DNA of 64,000 bases from Vitis vinifera (lineage: Eukaryota > Streptophyta > Magnoliopsida > Vitales > Vitaceae): contig NC_081817.1 in the NCBI RefSeq assembly GCF_030704535.1, positions 16,480,501 through 16,544,500 on the forward strand. Direction: 5' to 3'. Position 1 is the stretch's first letter; each line of letters begins with the position of its first letter. Shown in pieces: positions 48,936 through 61,190 of the stretch. Made by a program: the position numbers and the translations under genes. A model generated the notes under the pieces. It was not told the DNA's origin, did not search any database, and saw only the letters and a program-made list of their open reading frames with translations.

Positions 48936-50476
48936 AAAGGTCAAGCCTTATGTGGCTCTGCCCCTGGCTGCATGCATGCTTGTGCAATTCTATCTACCTT
49001 ATGAGCAAGTTTTCTCTAATTTCAATGAGATTCAAGCTAAAGATGTCAGTGAAGCTATCATTAGTGATACCGATCTTATACAAAGAACCACAAATAATGA
49101 TCACCTTATCAATTTTACGGAGGCTCTGAGAATCACAAAACAGCAGAGAACCTTTGTGCCAAAACTAAATGATGATGAAGACAAGAATGAGCCAAAATAC
49201 AAGACAAATTGGGTTTGCCAAGTGCGAATTAGTCCTCCCATCTTGATTGCTTTTGAGTTATTACAGAGGCTTGCCCTTGACGCCAAAGCTGTTGAGACAT
49301 GGGGTAAGGCATGATTGCTCTTATTAGAACTCATTTTTTTCATTATGAGGAAATGCCCAAGTGGCAAGAGGACTTTGTTCACAGCTATTAAGGTCTGGTT
49401 CAAGGTTACAACAGTTGAAACCACTACTACAAGTAATTTGATGGCATAAGTTGATAAGAATACTCAACAATTCCGAGAATTTCATTAACTTTTTGTCATA
49501 GATTTCATTAGTCAAGAATTAATACAAAAAGACCAATCCAAGGGGAGGGAGGAGATGAGTGATATACATTGGCCAAATTAGTACCCTAAACCTGTACATA
49601 TATTAAGCTCCCTAAAACCCCACGATCAAGGTGGTCAAGATTTGATCAACTACATACATGACCTGATGAAACAGCATTGGGAAGCTTTGGTATTAACAAT
49701 CCCAGACAACTGGACTCTTACAAGAAAAAACCCATTATAAGAGCAATTAAAAACAGCTATTCTCATAGATAGAAACAACCATCTACTGTATTACAAGTTA
49801 ATATTTTAAGCACCAATTAACTTTGCTAAATAGTTGTCAACAATTTTAGAAACCAAAGCTTGCAGGTCTAATCCTAGCTATAACCAAGTTTGGTGCTGGT
49901 AATCCAAGAGATGATATGCGCCTGCTCAGTAATTCTGCACTAGTAAACAGGATCATGAGGAGTTTGTTGCCCTAGTTCATCTTTCTGTTACAAAATGGAA
50001 AATAAACAATAAATATGAGAAGCAAAACTTGGAACATCTATAACATTATAGTATAATTGCACCTGAAAAGGAGATGGTATAAGTTGAGTCAACAAAAAAG
50101 TATGACAAGTCAACCAACAAATCCATGTTTCCAATCAACCCTGAATTTAATAACTCTCATGGCCTCATATCCACAAAAGTAATATCTGCAATGCAACATT
50201 ACATACACCATTCCCGTTAGAACAAGATCCATATATCTCATCCAATTGCAAATAGCCATACAAGGTAATGGTTGAAATGAAATAACCTCTCTGCCAAATG
50301 CCATTTTTGAATAGCTTATTCCAAAAGGGGAAAAGGGGTGTTCCATACATAGTTGGTCAGCCCATGCAATCTAAAAGTTTAAGTGGCAGATTGAGCAAAG
50401 AAAGTTTGCCAAAGACTCCCAGAATGCTGCAGAAGACCTGTTGCACGGTGTGTTAAAGTCAAATCTTTATACATCC
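48936..50476. other. Intergenic; one unassigned open frame
   Basis: A 120-codon plus frame (48952-49314) contains FSNFNEIQAKDVSEAIISDT and an acidic LNDDEDKNEPK segment. I recognise no domain and there is no supporting context, so it stays uncalled. The rest shows no gene. Confidence 0.35.
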
Positions 50477-50479
50477 CTA

Positions 50480-51180
50480 TGACGGTGGGTGACAACGGTT
50501 TGTAGGAGAGAGTAGTTGGTTTGCTGTTGAGTCCAAATCCTTTGAGATCTCTTTACAGGAGGTTGGGGGTAAGCTGTCGGGGAGAATTGTGGAGAGAAGT
50601 AAAGGCTTTTCTTCCTTGATTAGGTTTGGGGAATTCAGTTTACGTAATCTGTTGGATGGAGTGGAAGCTTGTTGCAGGGATGAAGCTGGAAAGCGGTGTA
50701 GCAAAGTTTGGGTGGAAAATGGTAGAGAGTTCAGATTGGAGCACCATTCAAACAGGGCTGGCAGATTCATTCACTGCATGGTAAGCTCAGTGGAGGCTAA
50801 GAGATTTTTTCTCTATGTTTTCCTGAAGGAAGGGGTCTACCTGGGGGATGGTCTGTTTTGGCAGAAAAGCTTCGCCACCTTGGGGTTGATTCCCTTTTTG
50901 TGGTTGGGGCGGCTCCTCTCTCAGTCAACTCTAGGACTGTGGAAGATGGGGGCAGCTCAAAGGATGGGACAAAAGGCTCATTTGCAGATGCAGTTAGGAA
51001 GGGTCATGGTAGATTGGGTGAAGCAATTTGGATTCAGATGGGGTCTGAGGAGGTTCAAAAGAGAAAGGCTAAGCTGAGGAGATGTTTGGTTGGAAGGTGG
51101 AGTGAGGGCTTTACCCATGTCCCAAGTTTAAGCACTTTATACAGTTGGGTGGACTTCAATTGGCCCCTGAAAGGGTGAGC
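50480..51180 (+). pseudogene. LINE ORF1 relic (DUF4283-type nucleic-acid-binding protein)
   Basis: The plus frame FAVESKSFEISLQEVGGKLS then RGE/RIVERSKGFSSLIRFGEFS and LLDGVEACCR, followed after a frameshift near 50825 by GGWSVLAEKLRHLGV and KGSFADAVRKGHGRLGEAIW, matches the N-terminal ORF1 of plant L1 elements. It ends at FNWPLKG and TGA. The frameshift, a lack of the zinc knuckle and of ORF2 nearby show a fragment. It is on the same strand as the LINE 3' end at 53.6 kb. Confidence 0.75.
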
Positions 51181-53604
51181 AAAGATTTCTAGCCATTTGT
51201 TCTGATCTCTCAAAAGAAGAATTAATTCAGCTCAAAATTTGCACGTTTCAGTCTTTCATCTTCCTTTGTCTTCTAGATATGGTTATGACAATTGGAAGCC
51301 TCTCCAAAATCAGCAATACATGGTCTCTTAAATAGTTACCTATTTGCTTCCTAATTTGCATTTTCATTGATTAAAAATATGTGATAGTAAACATTCACTA
51401 GTAAATTCTTCCCTGTTACTAACTTATAGCCAATAGCATTGTTTGAGATGGTTTCAACATATGGAATAAGCATCTCTTCATTATGTTGTCTATGTCTCCT
51501 GCAGTAAGTCCAGGTAAGATTCTGTTAAATTTAATAATGATCTCCTTCATTTCTGCTGATGAATGCATGTCTTGATCCATCAAAGTTGGAAGATTACTAA
51601 CTAAATGTGTTACTCCAAATTCTGGTTCTTCAGCAAAATTCTAAGGGTTTGATTGGTTGTCCCATAAAAAAAGGGATAGTTTCTCATAAGTTGGAAAGAT
51701 TTTTTTTTTTGTGTGATTGTGTTTGGACAGATGTGAGAGCTTGCTAGCCCCCTACAAGCCTAGAGCGAGTAACCCACTTGAAAGTTTGTGACCACTCAAA
51801 AGCCTAGTGTTTTTGGGTTCGAGTGTTTAGTGCAATGTATTTATCCACCCAGATGCGCTTGACAAAATGTATGTACTTGCCTATTTCAGCTGGATACATC
51901 TAGTGAGGTTAACATTTTATTGCATTCAGTATTAACAACTGTTTAGGGTTTTCAGTTATTAGTCTATTTGCGTTTTGTTAATGTGAACACTATTACAACC
52001 ACTTCCAATTGAATTCATGGTAAAGAAAACACTCGACTTTCTTCAAGGATCTAGTTTTTCAATTGTTCATAACTCTTTTTAGCATGTGCAATTGAAGCAT
52101 GGAAGCATTGAAACACTTGTTTTTTTGCAAATTGATGGAACATTGCCTGTTTTTTGTTTGGACAGATGTTAGAGATTGCTAGCCACCTATGAGCCTAAAG
52201 CACTTCCAATTGAACTCGTCATAAAGGAAACATAGGCTTTCTTTAGGGATCAAGTTCTTCAATTCTTCAGTACTCTTTTTAACGAATGTTATTGAAGCAT
52301 GGAAACACTTGTTTTTTTCAAATTGATGGAACATTAGTTTAAGGGTGAGTGTTCAAATATAAGGAAATTCACTGGATTAAGATATGGTGTGCTAGCATAC
52401 ACTATATCATTTGGTATTGACTGATATCTAGCTTGACCTAATTAAATTTGGATTGGATAATAGAAGTTTGGGTGTTACTGTTACTCTATAAGAATCGTTG
52501 ATCTGTAAATGTGCCCACTGCTGTTAGGTGCCTAATCTATGGTATACTTTATAATTTTCCTATCCAAAAAATAAAATACAATACAACACTGACATGTTAG
52601 ATTTATTGCCTCGTGTTTTATCAATGCAATACAGTTAATTGTAGTTTTGTTTCTTATTTTCCAACTTATGTATTGGCAACATGACAACTTGACTAGATAA
52701 CACATACAACATGAACCAACATATGTCATGCTTGAGGCACCCATTCCAACCATTAAGACAGTTCTTATATCCTCTAAGAAATGACATACGTACAATGCTT
52801 AGAAGGAACCTTCGAACCATACAATTTTTCTTTCCTCACTATATTTATAAGCATATCCTTTAAGTAAATGATTCACCAATGTTCCAAAAGGCTACAGCTA
52901 GTTGTGAGGCATTTTACCCAAATAACACATTAGGCATAAGACATATGTCTCAACCTAAGCATGAAAATGTCAGAGAATCTAAAAAAATACTAATAAAGCC
53001 ACATAAAAATAAAATAATAGAAAACCATTAACTTTACACCAAGAAAATCATTAGTTTATTTATTATTTATTTATTTTTTTTATGAGAAACAACAATGTTA
53101 TATATTGAATTGGGAGTTAAGTAGAACAAAAGAAGGATGAGGAATTCTCCCACAAATAAAAACTAAACATAAGGAATACCAAAAACAATTAGTAGTTTAG
53201 TTCATCTTTTTTATTTTCAAAATTAGTAAATTTTTATTTTCAACTATTTTTTACTTGGTTCATCTTTCTTCTCTTAAACAATCCAATTTTTTCATGGCTA
53301 CATCAAATAATCTTCAACTCCACCATCACTATCACCATCACCAATAGGATCCTTTAAGGAATTATCAACAAATCTAACTGCTCTATCATTCTATTCAACA
53401 GTCTCAATATCAACTCCTTCATCCACCAATTGCACTTATCTTCTTCTTTTATTTGTCAATAACAAGATTATTATATATAAATACATAAATTAGTAAATTG
53501 AAAGTATAAGTTAACTTACAGATGATGTACGCATAAGCATGCTTTATAAAGTCATTAGTTAGAGCTCAGAAACCAGACCTAATTTATATCTAGCCTGCTT
53601 TAAT
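51181..53604. other. Intergenic sequence with a local duplication
   Basis: A head segment (GTTTGGACAGATGTGAGAGC, 51721-51765; again 52157-52200) and a body segment (CACTTCCAATTGAA...GATGGAACATT, 52000-52144; again 52201-52334) are both duplicated. Head and body are adjacent in the second copy but 234 bp apart in the first. The rest is AT-rich and without gene signal. Confidence 0.5.
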
Positions 53605-53880
53605 GAATCAAAGATGCTTCTGTTGTTGGTCCCAATGGTGAGGAGCTAAGGAGTGGGAAGTTTCTTGGGGTCAGGTGCAGAGAAAGCAAAAGGGTTGGCT
53701 GGGGAGCATTCTGTTTAACTATGTCTTTAGAGCATTGGTTTTGTATTGGGTGGTAGTTGTTGTTGCTCTTTTCCTTTTGCTTGTCTTTTGGTGCTATTTG
53801 TATACCTTGTGTGTACTTTGGTGCGCCTTTCCCAAGTGCTTTTAATATAATCACTTACTTTACCGATAAAAAAAAAAAAA
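53605..53880 (+). mobile_element. 5'-truncated LINE, 3' end with poly(A)
   Basis: The sequence TGTGTACTTTGGTGCGCCTT, CCCAAGTGCTTTTAATATAA, then TTTACCGAT and a 13-base A run (53868-53880) is the 3' terminus style of grapevine L1-type LINEs. The 5' boundary is approximate; no clear target duplication was found. Length and poly(A) fit abortive reverse transcription. Confidence 0.65.
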
Positions 53881-55432
53881 GTATTCATCAAGTATGAGAT
53901 GAAACTAACCTCCTGCCTTAGCTTTTGATTTCTTCATTCTTCTTTCTCTATCTCTCTTTTTTTCCTTTTTTTTTTCCTCACAAGGTTAAATGTCAACAAA
54001 CTCAACCCTTAATTTTTTTAACCATTTAACCCAATATCCAAGATCAAAGACCCAAGATCCACATAGCAAAAGTCAAAAACCCATTAAGACTCTGCATATG
54101 TAAGGCCTACACCTCAAACCCTTGAGTCTCTTAGCCCAAGGGCCATACACCTCAATAAGGTGAATCATAAACCTTAGTCCCATGCAATAGGGCTATAGCT
54201 TCGAGACTACTATAGAACACCTTGCCTTGAGGTGCCCCTCAAGGTATGCCCCATAAACACAAATTGAAACCTTGCAAACTCCCCCTTTTTTCTTTCAACC
54301 CAAATAAGAACCTACTAGATCAACAAACATATACCATATGGAATCAACTCAGAAATATTATTTTATGGGTAGATACTTAATGAAAATCTACAAAAATTAT
54401 TAAAAAAAAAAAATTACTAAAACTCATTTAGGTATTATCTAAAGATTTTAAATATTAATAGGCCAAATGCACAACTTTGTTAAGATAGAGAGGGGAAACA
54501 GCTGCCAAGTTATGAACAACACGAGCGAGTGAGAAGGGTAGTTGAGGGGGCAAGAGAAGAGAAGAAAGTTCCATCCAATCTTCTATTTTAATTAATTCCA
54601 AATCCTTTCAAATTCTACCCTTTTTTCAAGGAATTGAAAACTTCAAATCCAACTTCTTTCCTATCCCACCAAATTCCTCCTTTCCAAACATATGCTAATG
54701 TTTGAAGGCAAAAGATTCTTTCAATAAAATTTCAAAGAGTTGCAGTTCATATGTTATAGCTTGGAAACCAAAAGATGTACCAACACATCACCTAATGAAG
54801 TCCAGAGGTATGAAATATGAGTAATAATTGAACACAATTTTTCTTTTTAGTTTTCAAGTAATACATGGGGAAGGTTCTAAATTTTTATAATATTTAGAGT
54901 GTATATTTTGTATGCATATTTTATCTTTGGTCACATCTCTTTTCTAAGTTAACATACTCTTATCCATTAAAAAAGATAAAAGAGAACATTTTTTTTTCTT
55001 CCTACTATACTTAGGCAATAGAAAAAGATAAGAAGTTGAAGCAAATTAAAGGTTCTACCCAGTCATCCTCTACACTGAAATGAATGTTCACACATCAATA
55101 TCATACAATGTTCTCTGATGCTATATCATAGGAGATCTAACAAAATAACTAAAGCATTTAGACATGTATACTTAAATTATAAATCTCTCAATTTTTTCAA
55201 CTAAAAACTTATATACTGCTTCATTTTGTTAGATAAATTGCATCTTTAACCCTTTTTTCAAATAATTGCATAAACTTCCATATATTACAAGCTTTGATGC
55301 ATAAAAAGGAAAATCACAGATAACAATAGTGAAACAAAAAAGAGTTCTGTTGGAGAGGCTAAAGATAAACAACCTAGAAATGTTTCTAACCTTTTAATCT
55401 GGTGGACTCCATCAGAGTGCATTTCTTAATGG
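53881..55432. other. Intergenic, 3' flank of the SUVH gene
   Basis: No gene. T-rich tracts at 53950-53980. A small perfect hairpin, CCTTGAGGTGCCCCTCAAGG, lies near 54224-54243. The right end should hold the SUVH 3' UTR. Confidence 0.45.
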
Positions 55433-57583
55433 TCAACCATAATAGCCCCTGCAGTTTGACGATCCACATAAGCATTTTTTCTTCCCATTTGGAGTATGGT
55501 TACTCTGGACCTCATAATTTTCAGATTGCAACATCCCATAATCATATGTCAACTCTGTCATAGGAGGAATGTGTTTGATTGCAAAAAATGCAATATGGAG
55601 AAAGGATTCATTGTTGTGTTCATATAGAACCGGCTGCCAAAAGACATTAGGAGAGCAGCTATGATTCATAAATCGAGCTACATTTCCAACATATTTTGCA
55701 CTTATAATTAGAGGAGATGGGATATCATAATACTCATTAGGCTCAGCAGATGGCTCCTCATCCAGTAACCCAGGCTCATGATTCCATTTGAAAGCATTGT
55801 CATAAACATGGGTTGTATCAAAGAGGTACTCATTGCTTTCACCTTCATCCCTCTCTTGATAAACCTTAACCTTGTCCAAGACTTCACCTGCATATTCACA
55901 AATAAAAGTACCAGTGCGGATTGGATCCCATGACCGGAGACCCCAACCTCTATTATTGGTTTTGAACACTTCTAGGCGTACTTTCAAACCAGTCTGGGAC
56001 ATTCGGTTCTTGCAGTTAGGAATGCATGGGCATGTGGGACCACACTCATGTACTAATGGCCTCCTGGCAACTAGAATCCCATTGGAGGTATATGGAAAAT
56101 CACCACCATTTTTCCGAATGCAAGAGCAGTTGAGATCACCAGGGAGGCATGCGTTCTGGCAGTTGCAACCAAAAGAAGGGTGTTTTAAGTTAAATGATTT
56201 TGAATACCTGAGAGTAGGAAAGTAAGTGAAATGAGCAGGTCCCTTCTCATCATCAACATCATTTACAAGTGAAACTGGTATACTTTCTGCCCCAGATGTC
56301 AGGTCTGGAAGAATAAGTCCAATCCTTGAAGAGAAACCTTCCTTCCATTTCTGAATTGATTTCCAATGAGCAAAAGCACCAGGCTGCCCAGGTATTCTGA
56401 CCAATTTATATTTGAACATATTGCAACCAGACTTCCCTTTCTCTGTCCATGACTCCTGGATTGTATAAAGACCATCATAGACATAGACCTTTGACAATGG
56501 ATTAACTACATCTTTCACCCCTCGGATAACTCTTACTTCATTGGCTCGGTGAAAGCTTCTATCCAAAGCAAGATTGCCCCTTTCTAGCTTCTGATCAGCC
56601 ACTTGCTTATCTTTCCTGTTTACATTACCACCCTGGCCACTATAGATCAAAACATCGGCATCATCTGCATCATCATCATATCCTCCTGACGAGACAATGC
56701 TTACAGCCACTGGCTCTTCTTCTAAACCACCCTTGACAAACATGTAGTCAATCCCAGCCATAGATTGAGCATGTAATCCAGCCAAACACATCTCCATCCG
56801 GAAAAAGAAAATGTCACCAACCTCAACACCAGGAGTAACTCCAATTCTCTTCCTCATGTTTGTCCGAACCCCTTTGCTCATCAAAATATTGGCAGCTTTT
56901 AAATCTGCACGTTTAATACCTCCACCAGGTGATTCCTTAGCCTCTTCAATTTGACTAAGTCTTCTTCGAAGTGCATCAAATGTCATAAGTACATAATTCA
57001 CCATTTCCCTGTTACCATCATCCAATTGAAGTGAGTCAAATCTCATAACAAAATTCTTACTTGATCCTTTCTCATTATCAACTGTTAAAGAAATATCCAC
57101 ATCTTTGCTTTTCTTAGCCTTCTTCCGAGAGGAATTGGAGGCGCGCAAATGAGGAGCTGCTCGCTTTGGGTCATCAAAGAACCCATCCTGTTTTACCCCC
57201 ATATTCGAATTTTCATTTAGAAATTGCACACCATATTCTCTGGAGGTTTCCGCATCTCCATTCACCACCCCAGGAAAATGGGGCGGAGTCCTAAACAAAT
57301 TAGCAGAAGCTGATATTGGGGTTTCATGATTGGTAGCCCCAGTTGGGGTTTTGTGTTGGTTCAACTCAGGTGAACTCTGAGGCCCTTGCGCCACGCTAAA
57401 TGGATAAAATGGAGTAAACCCAGGTGGGAACGGCCCAAAGGGCGGTGAACACACAAACGGGGGCGCTTGGGGCGGATTAGGGAACACCGGAACCAAACTC
57501 CGCAAAGGCTTGATATCCAAAACTCGAGATTTATCAAAAGAAGCCGAAGGAGGCACAAAGCCATGGCCTGACCCTCCATCCAT
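55433..57583 (-). CDS. SUVH1: SUVH1-type SRA/SET histone H3K9 methyltransferase family protein
   Basis: An intronless 716-residue protein. The N-terminus is proline-rich with the SUVH1/SUVH3 signature DKSRVLDIKPLRSLVPVFP and PFVCSPPFGPFPPGFTPFYP. A basic KKAKKSK (about 154-160) may be a nuclear signal. The SRA/YDG domain spans about 244-405 (PGVEVGDIFFFRMEMCLAGL, DVLIYSGQGGN) and binds methylated cytosine. The Cys-rich pre-SET is at 470-530 (FGCNCQNACLPGDLNCSCIR). SET at 535-685 has RGWGLRSWD, RFMNHSCSPN and ELTYDYG. The post-SET CLCGSSNCRG closes it. All catalytic and zinc ligands seem present. I chose MDGGSGHGF at 57583; the frame extends ten codons to 57613 with no homology. In Arabidopsis SUVH1 acts with SUVH3 and DnaJ proteins as a methyl-DNA reader that promotes expression near transposons. 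Intact and full length. Confidence 0.96.
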   Translation of the reverse strand: MDGGSGHGFVPPSASFDKSRVLDIKPLRSLVPVFPNPPQAPPFVCSPPFGPFPPGFTPFYPFSVAQGPQSSPELNQHKTPTGATNHETPISASANLFRTPPHFPGVVNGDAETSREYGVQFLNENSNMGVKQDGFFDDPKRAAPHLRASNSSRKKAKKSKDVDISLTVDNEKGSSKNFVMRFDSLQLDDGNREMVNYVLMTFDALRRRLSQIEEAKESPGGGIKRADLKAANILMSKGVRTNMRKRIGVTPGVEVGDIFFFRMEMCLAGLHAQSMAGIDYMFVKGGLEEEPVAVSIVSSGGYDDDADDADVLIYSGQGGNVNRKDKQVADQKLERGNLALDRSFHRANEVRVIRGVKDVVNPLSKVYVYDGLYTIQESWTEKGKSGCNMFKYKLVRIPGQPGAFAHWKSIQKWKEGFSSRIGLILPDLTSGAESIPVSLVNDVDDEKGPAHFTYFPTLRYSKSFNLKHPSFGCNCQNACLPGDLNCSCIRKNGGDFPYTSNGILVARRPLVHECGPTCPCIPNCKNRMSQTGLKVRLEVFKTNNRGWGLRSWDPIRTGTFICEYAGEVLDKVKVYQERDEGESNEYLFDTTHVYDNAFKWNHEPGLLDEEPSAEPNEYYDIPSPLIISAKYVGNVARFMNHSCSPNVFWQPVLYEHNNESFLHIAFFAIKHIPPMTELTYDYGMLQSENYEVQSNHTPNGKKKCLCGSSNCRGYYG

Positions 57584-58100
57584 TTCCAATCCTTCAACCA
57601 AACAAACAAACAAAAAGCTTTCTTTTCTTCTCCTTTATGGCTTTCCTCTTCCCTTTATGGGTTTTTTCTTCTCTTGTGGCAAAATTCCTACCTGACTGTT
57701 TAATTCAAGTACTTACAATACACGTACACTTGCAGTGCACTTGTGAGTGACCCACCAACAAAACGATCCCTGCAAAATGAAAAAAAAAAAAAAAAGACAA
57801 GGTCATATATAGTTGAAAACCAGCTGCTGCAAACCCCTAAGCATCAAAGTTCATGAAAGAGGCAAAAGGGTTTGAAGATCTGAAAGTTCCAAATTCAAAC
57901 CAACAAAAAACAAAAAAATTACCCATGTTTTCAGATCCAAAACAGAATATATTCCAACTGAAAACATAAGCAAATGTCAACATCTTCCCTGTTCGGAAAG
58001 AGAATATAGTTGTGATTACCTACTAAAGCTGTGATTTCAAATTGGAACCTTTTTTCACTTCTTCTGGGTTAGGGTTGCAGACACAGCTGGACTATGAAGA
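57584..58100 (-). promoter_or_regulatory. SUVH1 5' UTR with probable leader intron
   Basis: On the minus strand an acceptor-like T-rich TTTTGCAG ends near 57771, and donor-like GTAATC (near 58015) or GTAATT (near 57922) lies upstream. A leader intron before an intronless coding region is the usual plan for plant SUVH1/3-type genes. Exact transcript ends cannot be read from sequence. Confidence 0.4.
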
Positions 58101-59887
58101 AGAGACTGGCACTGTGAAAGCCCATCGGACTCACTCTCTGTGATGTGTCAGTGAGTCACAGGCTCTTTGCTTGTCTCCTTGTGTATTATTATTATTATTT
58201 TTATTTCTTTCTTAATTGTTTTCTTAGAGAAAAATCTTTTATTAATAGTAAACTAATATCGCAGGCAAAACACATGTCAGGTAGGAAGAAATTTTCCACC
58301 CCTCAAATAATTTATTGTTTTTCTTACTGATTTTGAGATATTATAATCTAAAAATGCATTGCACAATTTTCTTACACATGAAGAATATTTAATTTGATTT
58401 GAATTTCACAGCCATATTGCCACATCCTTCCAAATTAGCTCAAACTTAGCTTATGTAGTCTCTCTACTTACCTTCTTTATTCATCTCTAATTTTTATATG
58501 GTCTTTTAATTTGTATTGCAAGCTAAATTCAAGAAAGGTGAATTATTTAATATCAAAAGATTGCTTACTAGATCCATGACAATATGCTTCATATGATAGG
58601 TTTGTCATTGAGGTAATTTTTTTATTACTTAACGCTTCCTAAAGGATTTTAGATATTATAGTGGAAGAGATAACTTACGTACATGATTATTCAATAATAT
58701 TGTGATTTTATTACTTAAAATATTATTAAAAATATCTTTTTAGGTTTAAAATGATTATGATATTATATGATGTGATAGATATTATAACGACATGCATCCA
58801 ACCATATAGATATTATTTGTTCTGGGTCGAAAGGAACCCTCATAACTTTAAATTACATTTAGATAGTTAATAAAAATTAATTCTTATATAGAACCAAAAA
58901 CTTTTTCCTCTCATCCGATGTGGGATATCCTATCTTATGTTTAATTAATGATGATTCAAGTCATCTCATCACTTATCATATCTTATGTTCAATCAAACAT
59001 GAAATATGATAACTAATGTGATATATTATCCATTTTTTTATTTTTTATTATATCCCCTTTACATAGGATATGTTAATCTTATATAAGGATGAATATGTTA
59101 TATATCCTATCTTATTATATTCTGCCAACTAAACCTAACCTAAATGGATATGAATTGATTTTTAACATAGATAGTTTTTGCATCCTTGTAAATTATTAAA
59201 ACATCATCAATCAATTGATAACTAATACTCACTCTATTAAAAGCATTATCAATTGATTGGTTGTTGATACTCTCTTACAAAAACATCATCAATAAACTAA
59301 TAGCTAATGCTCTTTATATATATATACATATAAAGAAAACATTCTCAATCAATTGATGGTTAATACTCTCTCTTAATAGCTAATGCTTTCTCTTAATAAA
59401 ATAGATGGTCTTTTTTAGAAAATATCTAGTTAAGGGGTGACATTCTAATATCAGGAAACTTAAGGATATCTAAGTAATTATTAATAATTTCAAGAAAGTT
59501 AGCTTAAGCTTTCCTAAATTAAATGATTAATGAAATCAAAATAAATTGATTTTTAATGTAATTATTAAAGTGATTGGAACTTAATACAAGAGTTTGTTTT
59601 CAAGGTTTTCAATGAATTAAACACTTTGTATTTGGTTGGACTATAAGACATGGAGATATGGAGAACATCTCCATCACTTTTAGCAAGGGAGTGAATGTTG
59701 CATGTCAAAATAAAAGATGAAAATTTAAATATCTTATTGGTTGGCTTTTATGGCCACAAAAATATGAGAATTTTTGTATAAAACTTTGAAATATGATAAG
59801 ATAATCATTAATACATAAATTAAGGGTAAAATTAGTTTCATTTTGTAGTTAGTGTTGAAAGTAGACATATTAAGTCTTATATTATGT
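58101..59887. other. AT-rich intergenic sequence
   Basis: No gene. 58900-59110 contains repeated words around ATCCTATCTTAT and TCATATCTTATGTTCAAT, MITE-like but undefined. Confidence 0.45.
59190..59402. repeat. Degenerate tandem repeat around ATCAATTGAT
   Basis: Three to four diverged units of about 60-75 bp share AAACATCATCAATCAATTGAT followed by a AGCTAATGCTCT/GTTAATACTCTCT motif. Confidence 0.6.
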
Positions 59888-60396
59888 GGGTATTTGATAA
59901 AACTTAATACTTATTATTTAATGACTTAAGTTGACTATAAGTTAAATTGTTAAATAGTTCATTTAAAAGTTATTACTTATTTTTTTATTTTAAGTGTTAA
60001 GGCTGTTTGGTAAAATTAACTTAAATTTTATTTTAAATCATCAAATTAACATATTTAGCTTCATAAATTTTAACTAATATTTATATTTTCACTAAGTTTA
60101 AATAAAAAAATTATTTGTTAAATATTCATATTTAAAATATTGTAAAAATATGAGAAACAAAAAAAAAAATATTTACTATAAAAGATGAGTTGTGAATGTG
60201 GAGTAATAATTGTATAATATATTTTCACTAGACATAGTTAAATGAGATAAAAAAAAAATTGAGATTAACAATAAGTTAATTATATTGACTTAATACTCAA
60301 AGTTAGTTTTGAGTTTAAATTGTGATATTAAGTTACATTTACCAAACATACTTTGATGACTTAAATTAAGTCATTAAGTTAATTTACCAAACACCC
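59888..60396. mobile_element. MITE, 509 bp, imperfect terminal inverted repeats
   Basis: The left end GGGTATTTGATAAAACTTAA and the right end, read inward GGGTGTTTGGTAAATTAACT, are imperfect inverted repeats. ACTTAA.TTAAGTCATTAAG-type words recur near both ends. It has no coding frame. It shares long motifs with the relic at 5360-5992. A clean target duplication is not visible, so superfamily assignment (probably hAT) is tentative. Confidence 0.7.
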
Positions 60397-61190
60397 TCGT
60401 ATATGCCGAAACTTAAGTAGATAAATTATAAACTGATTGCTTACATTCAAAAGTTAGATTTAAATAAATAATGTTTATTAATAAAGCATGTTACATGGAT
60501 ATACAATTAGACTATTGTATAATTAAGAGAGAATATAATTATAGGAATTTGGAGTGCAACTACCATCTAGGGTCAAAAATCAATCTTGAGAATAGTAAAA
60601 TGAAGGCTCCAATAGTCATGTTCATAAATTTTCTTAAAATATCACCAAGTATCAAAAGCATGACATGATTAGGTCCAATCAACTTATTATCAATGAAAAT
60701 AGGGTTATAAGACATGATTCCAATAACAAATAAAACATTTCATGCATTAATAAAGGAAACTGAGCATTCAAGGTAAGATGGTGATTAATTTAACAAAAAT
60801 GTAGTTTTCTCAAACTTCATATATCTATGCAAGTTATCCTACTATCATAAGAATCAAGTCTATTGTAAGATAGTTAATGAGTCTTATTACTAGGGTAGAG
60901 GCCCTTTCTAATTAATCATCATGCCTTAAACCTTCAAAAGTTATCTTAAAGCATTGATTCACGTACCTTTGTGTTCAACTTTTAGCACATGTAAGTGGGA
61001 CCAATTTAGGTGATTCTATCACTTCATGTCTAAGTTAAGTATACAACCAAGATCCTTGACATTAATTTTACCTAGTGAAGAGTTTCATCATTAAGAATGA
61101 CCACTCTCACTACAATGATTACTACTCAAAAAGTGCTATTTTATAGTTTGTAATTAACTCTTTTAAATACTTTTGAGTAGTAGTTATTAC
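60397..61190. other. Intergenic, no gene recognised
   Basis: AT-rich. A 65-codon plus frame at 60471-60668 has no recognisable domain. Confidence 0.4.

Noticed and set aside
48952..49314. 120-codon plus-strand frame with an acidic segment
   Set aside because: No family recognised, no splice or promoter support, and it starts within repeat-like sequence.
55872..56225. 117-codon plus-strand frame opposite the SUVH gene, and other antisense frames
   Set aside because: They are shadows of the conserved minus-strand coding sequence.
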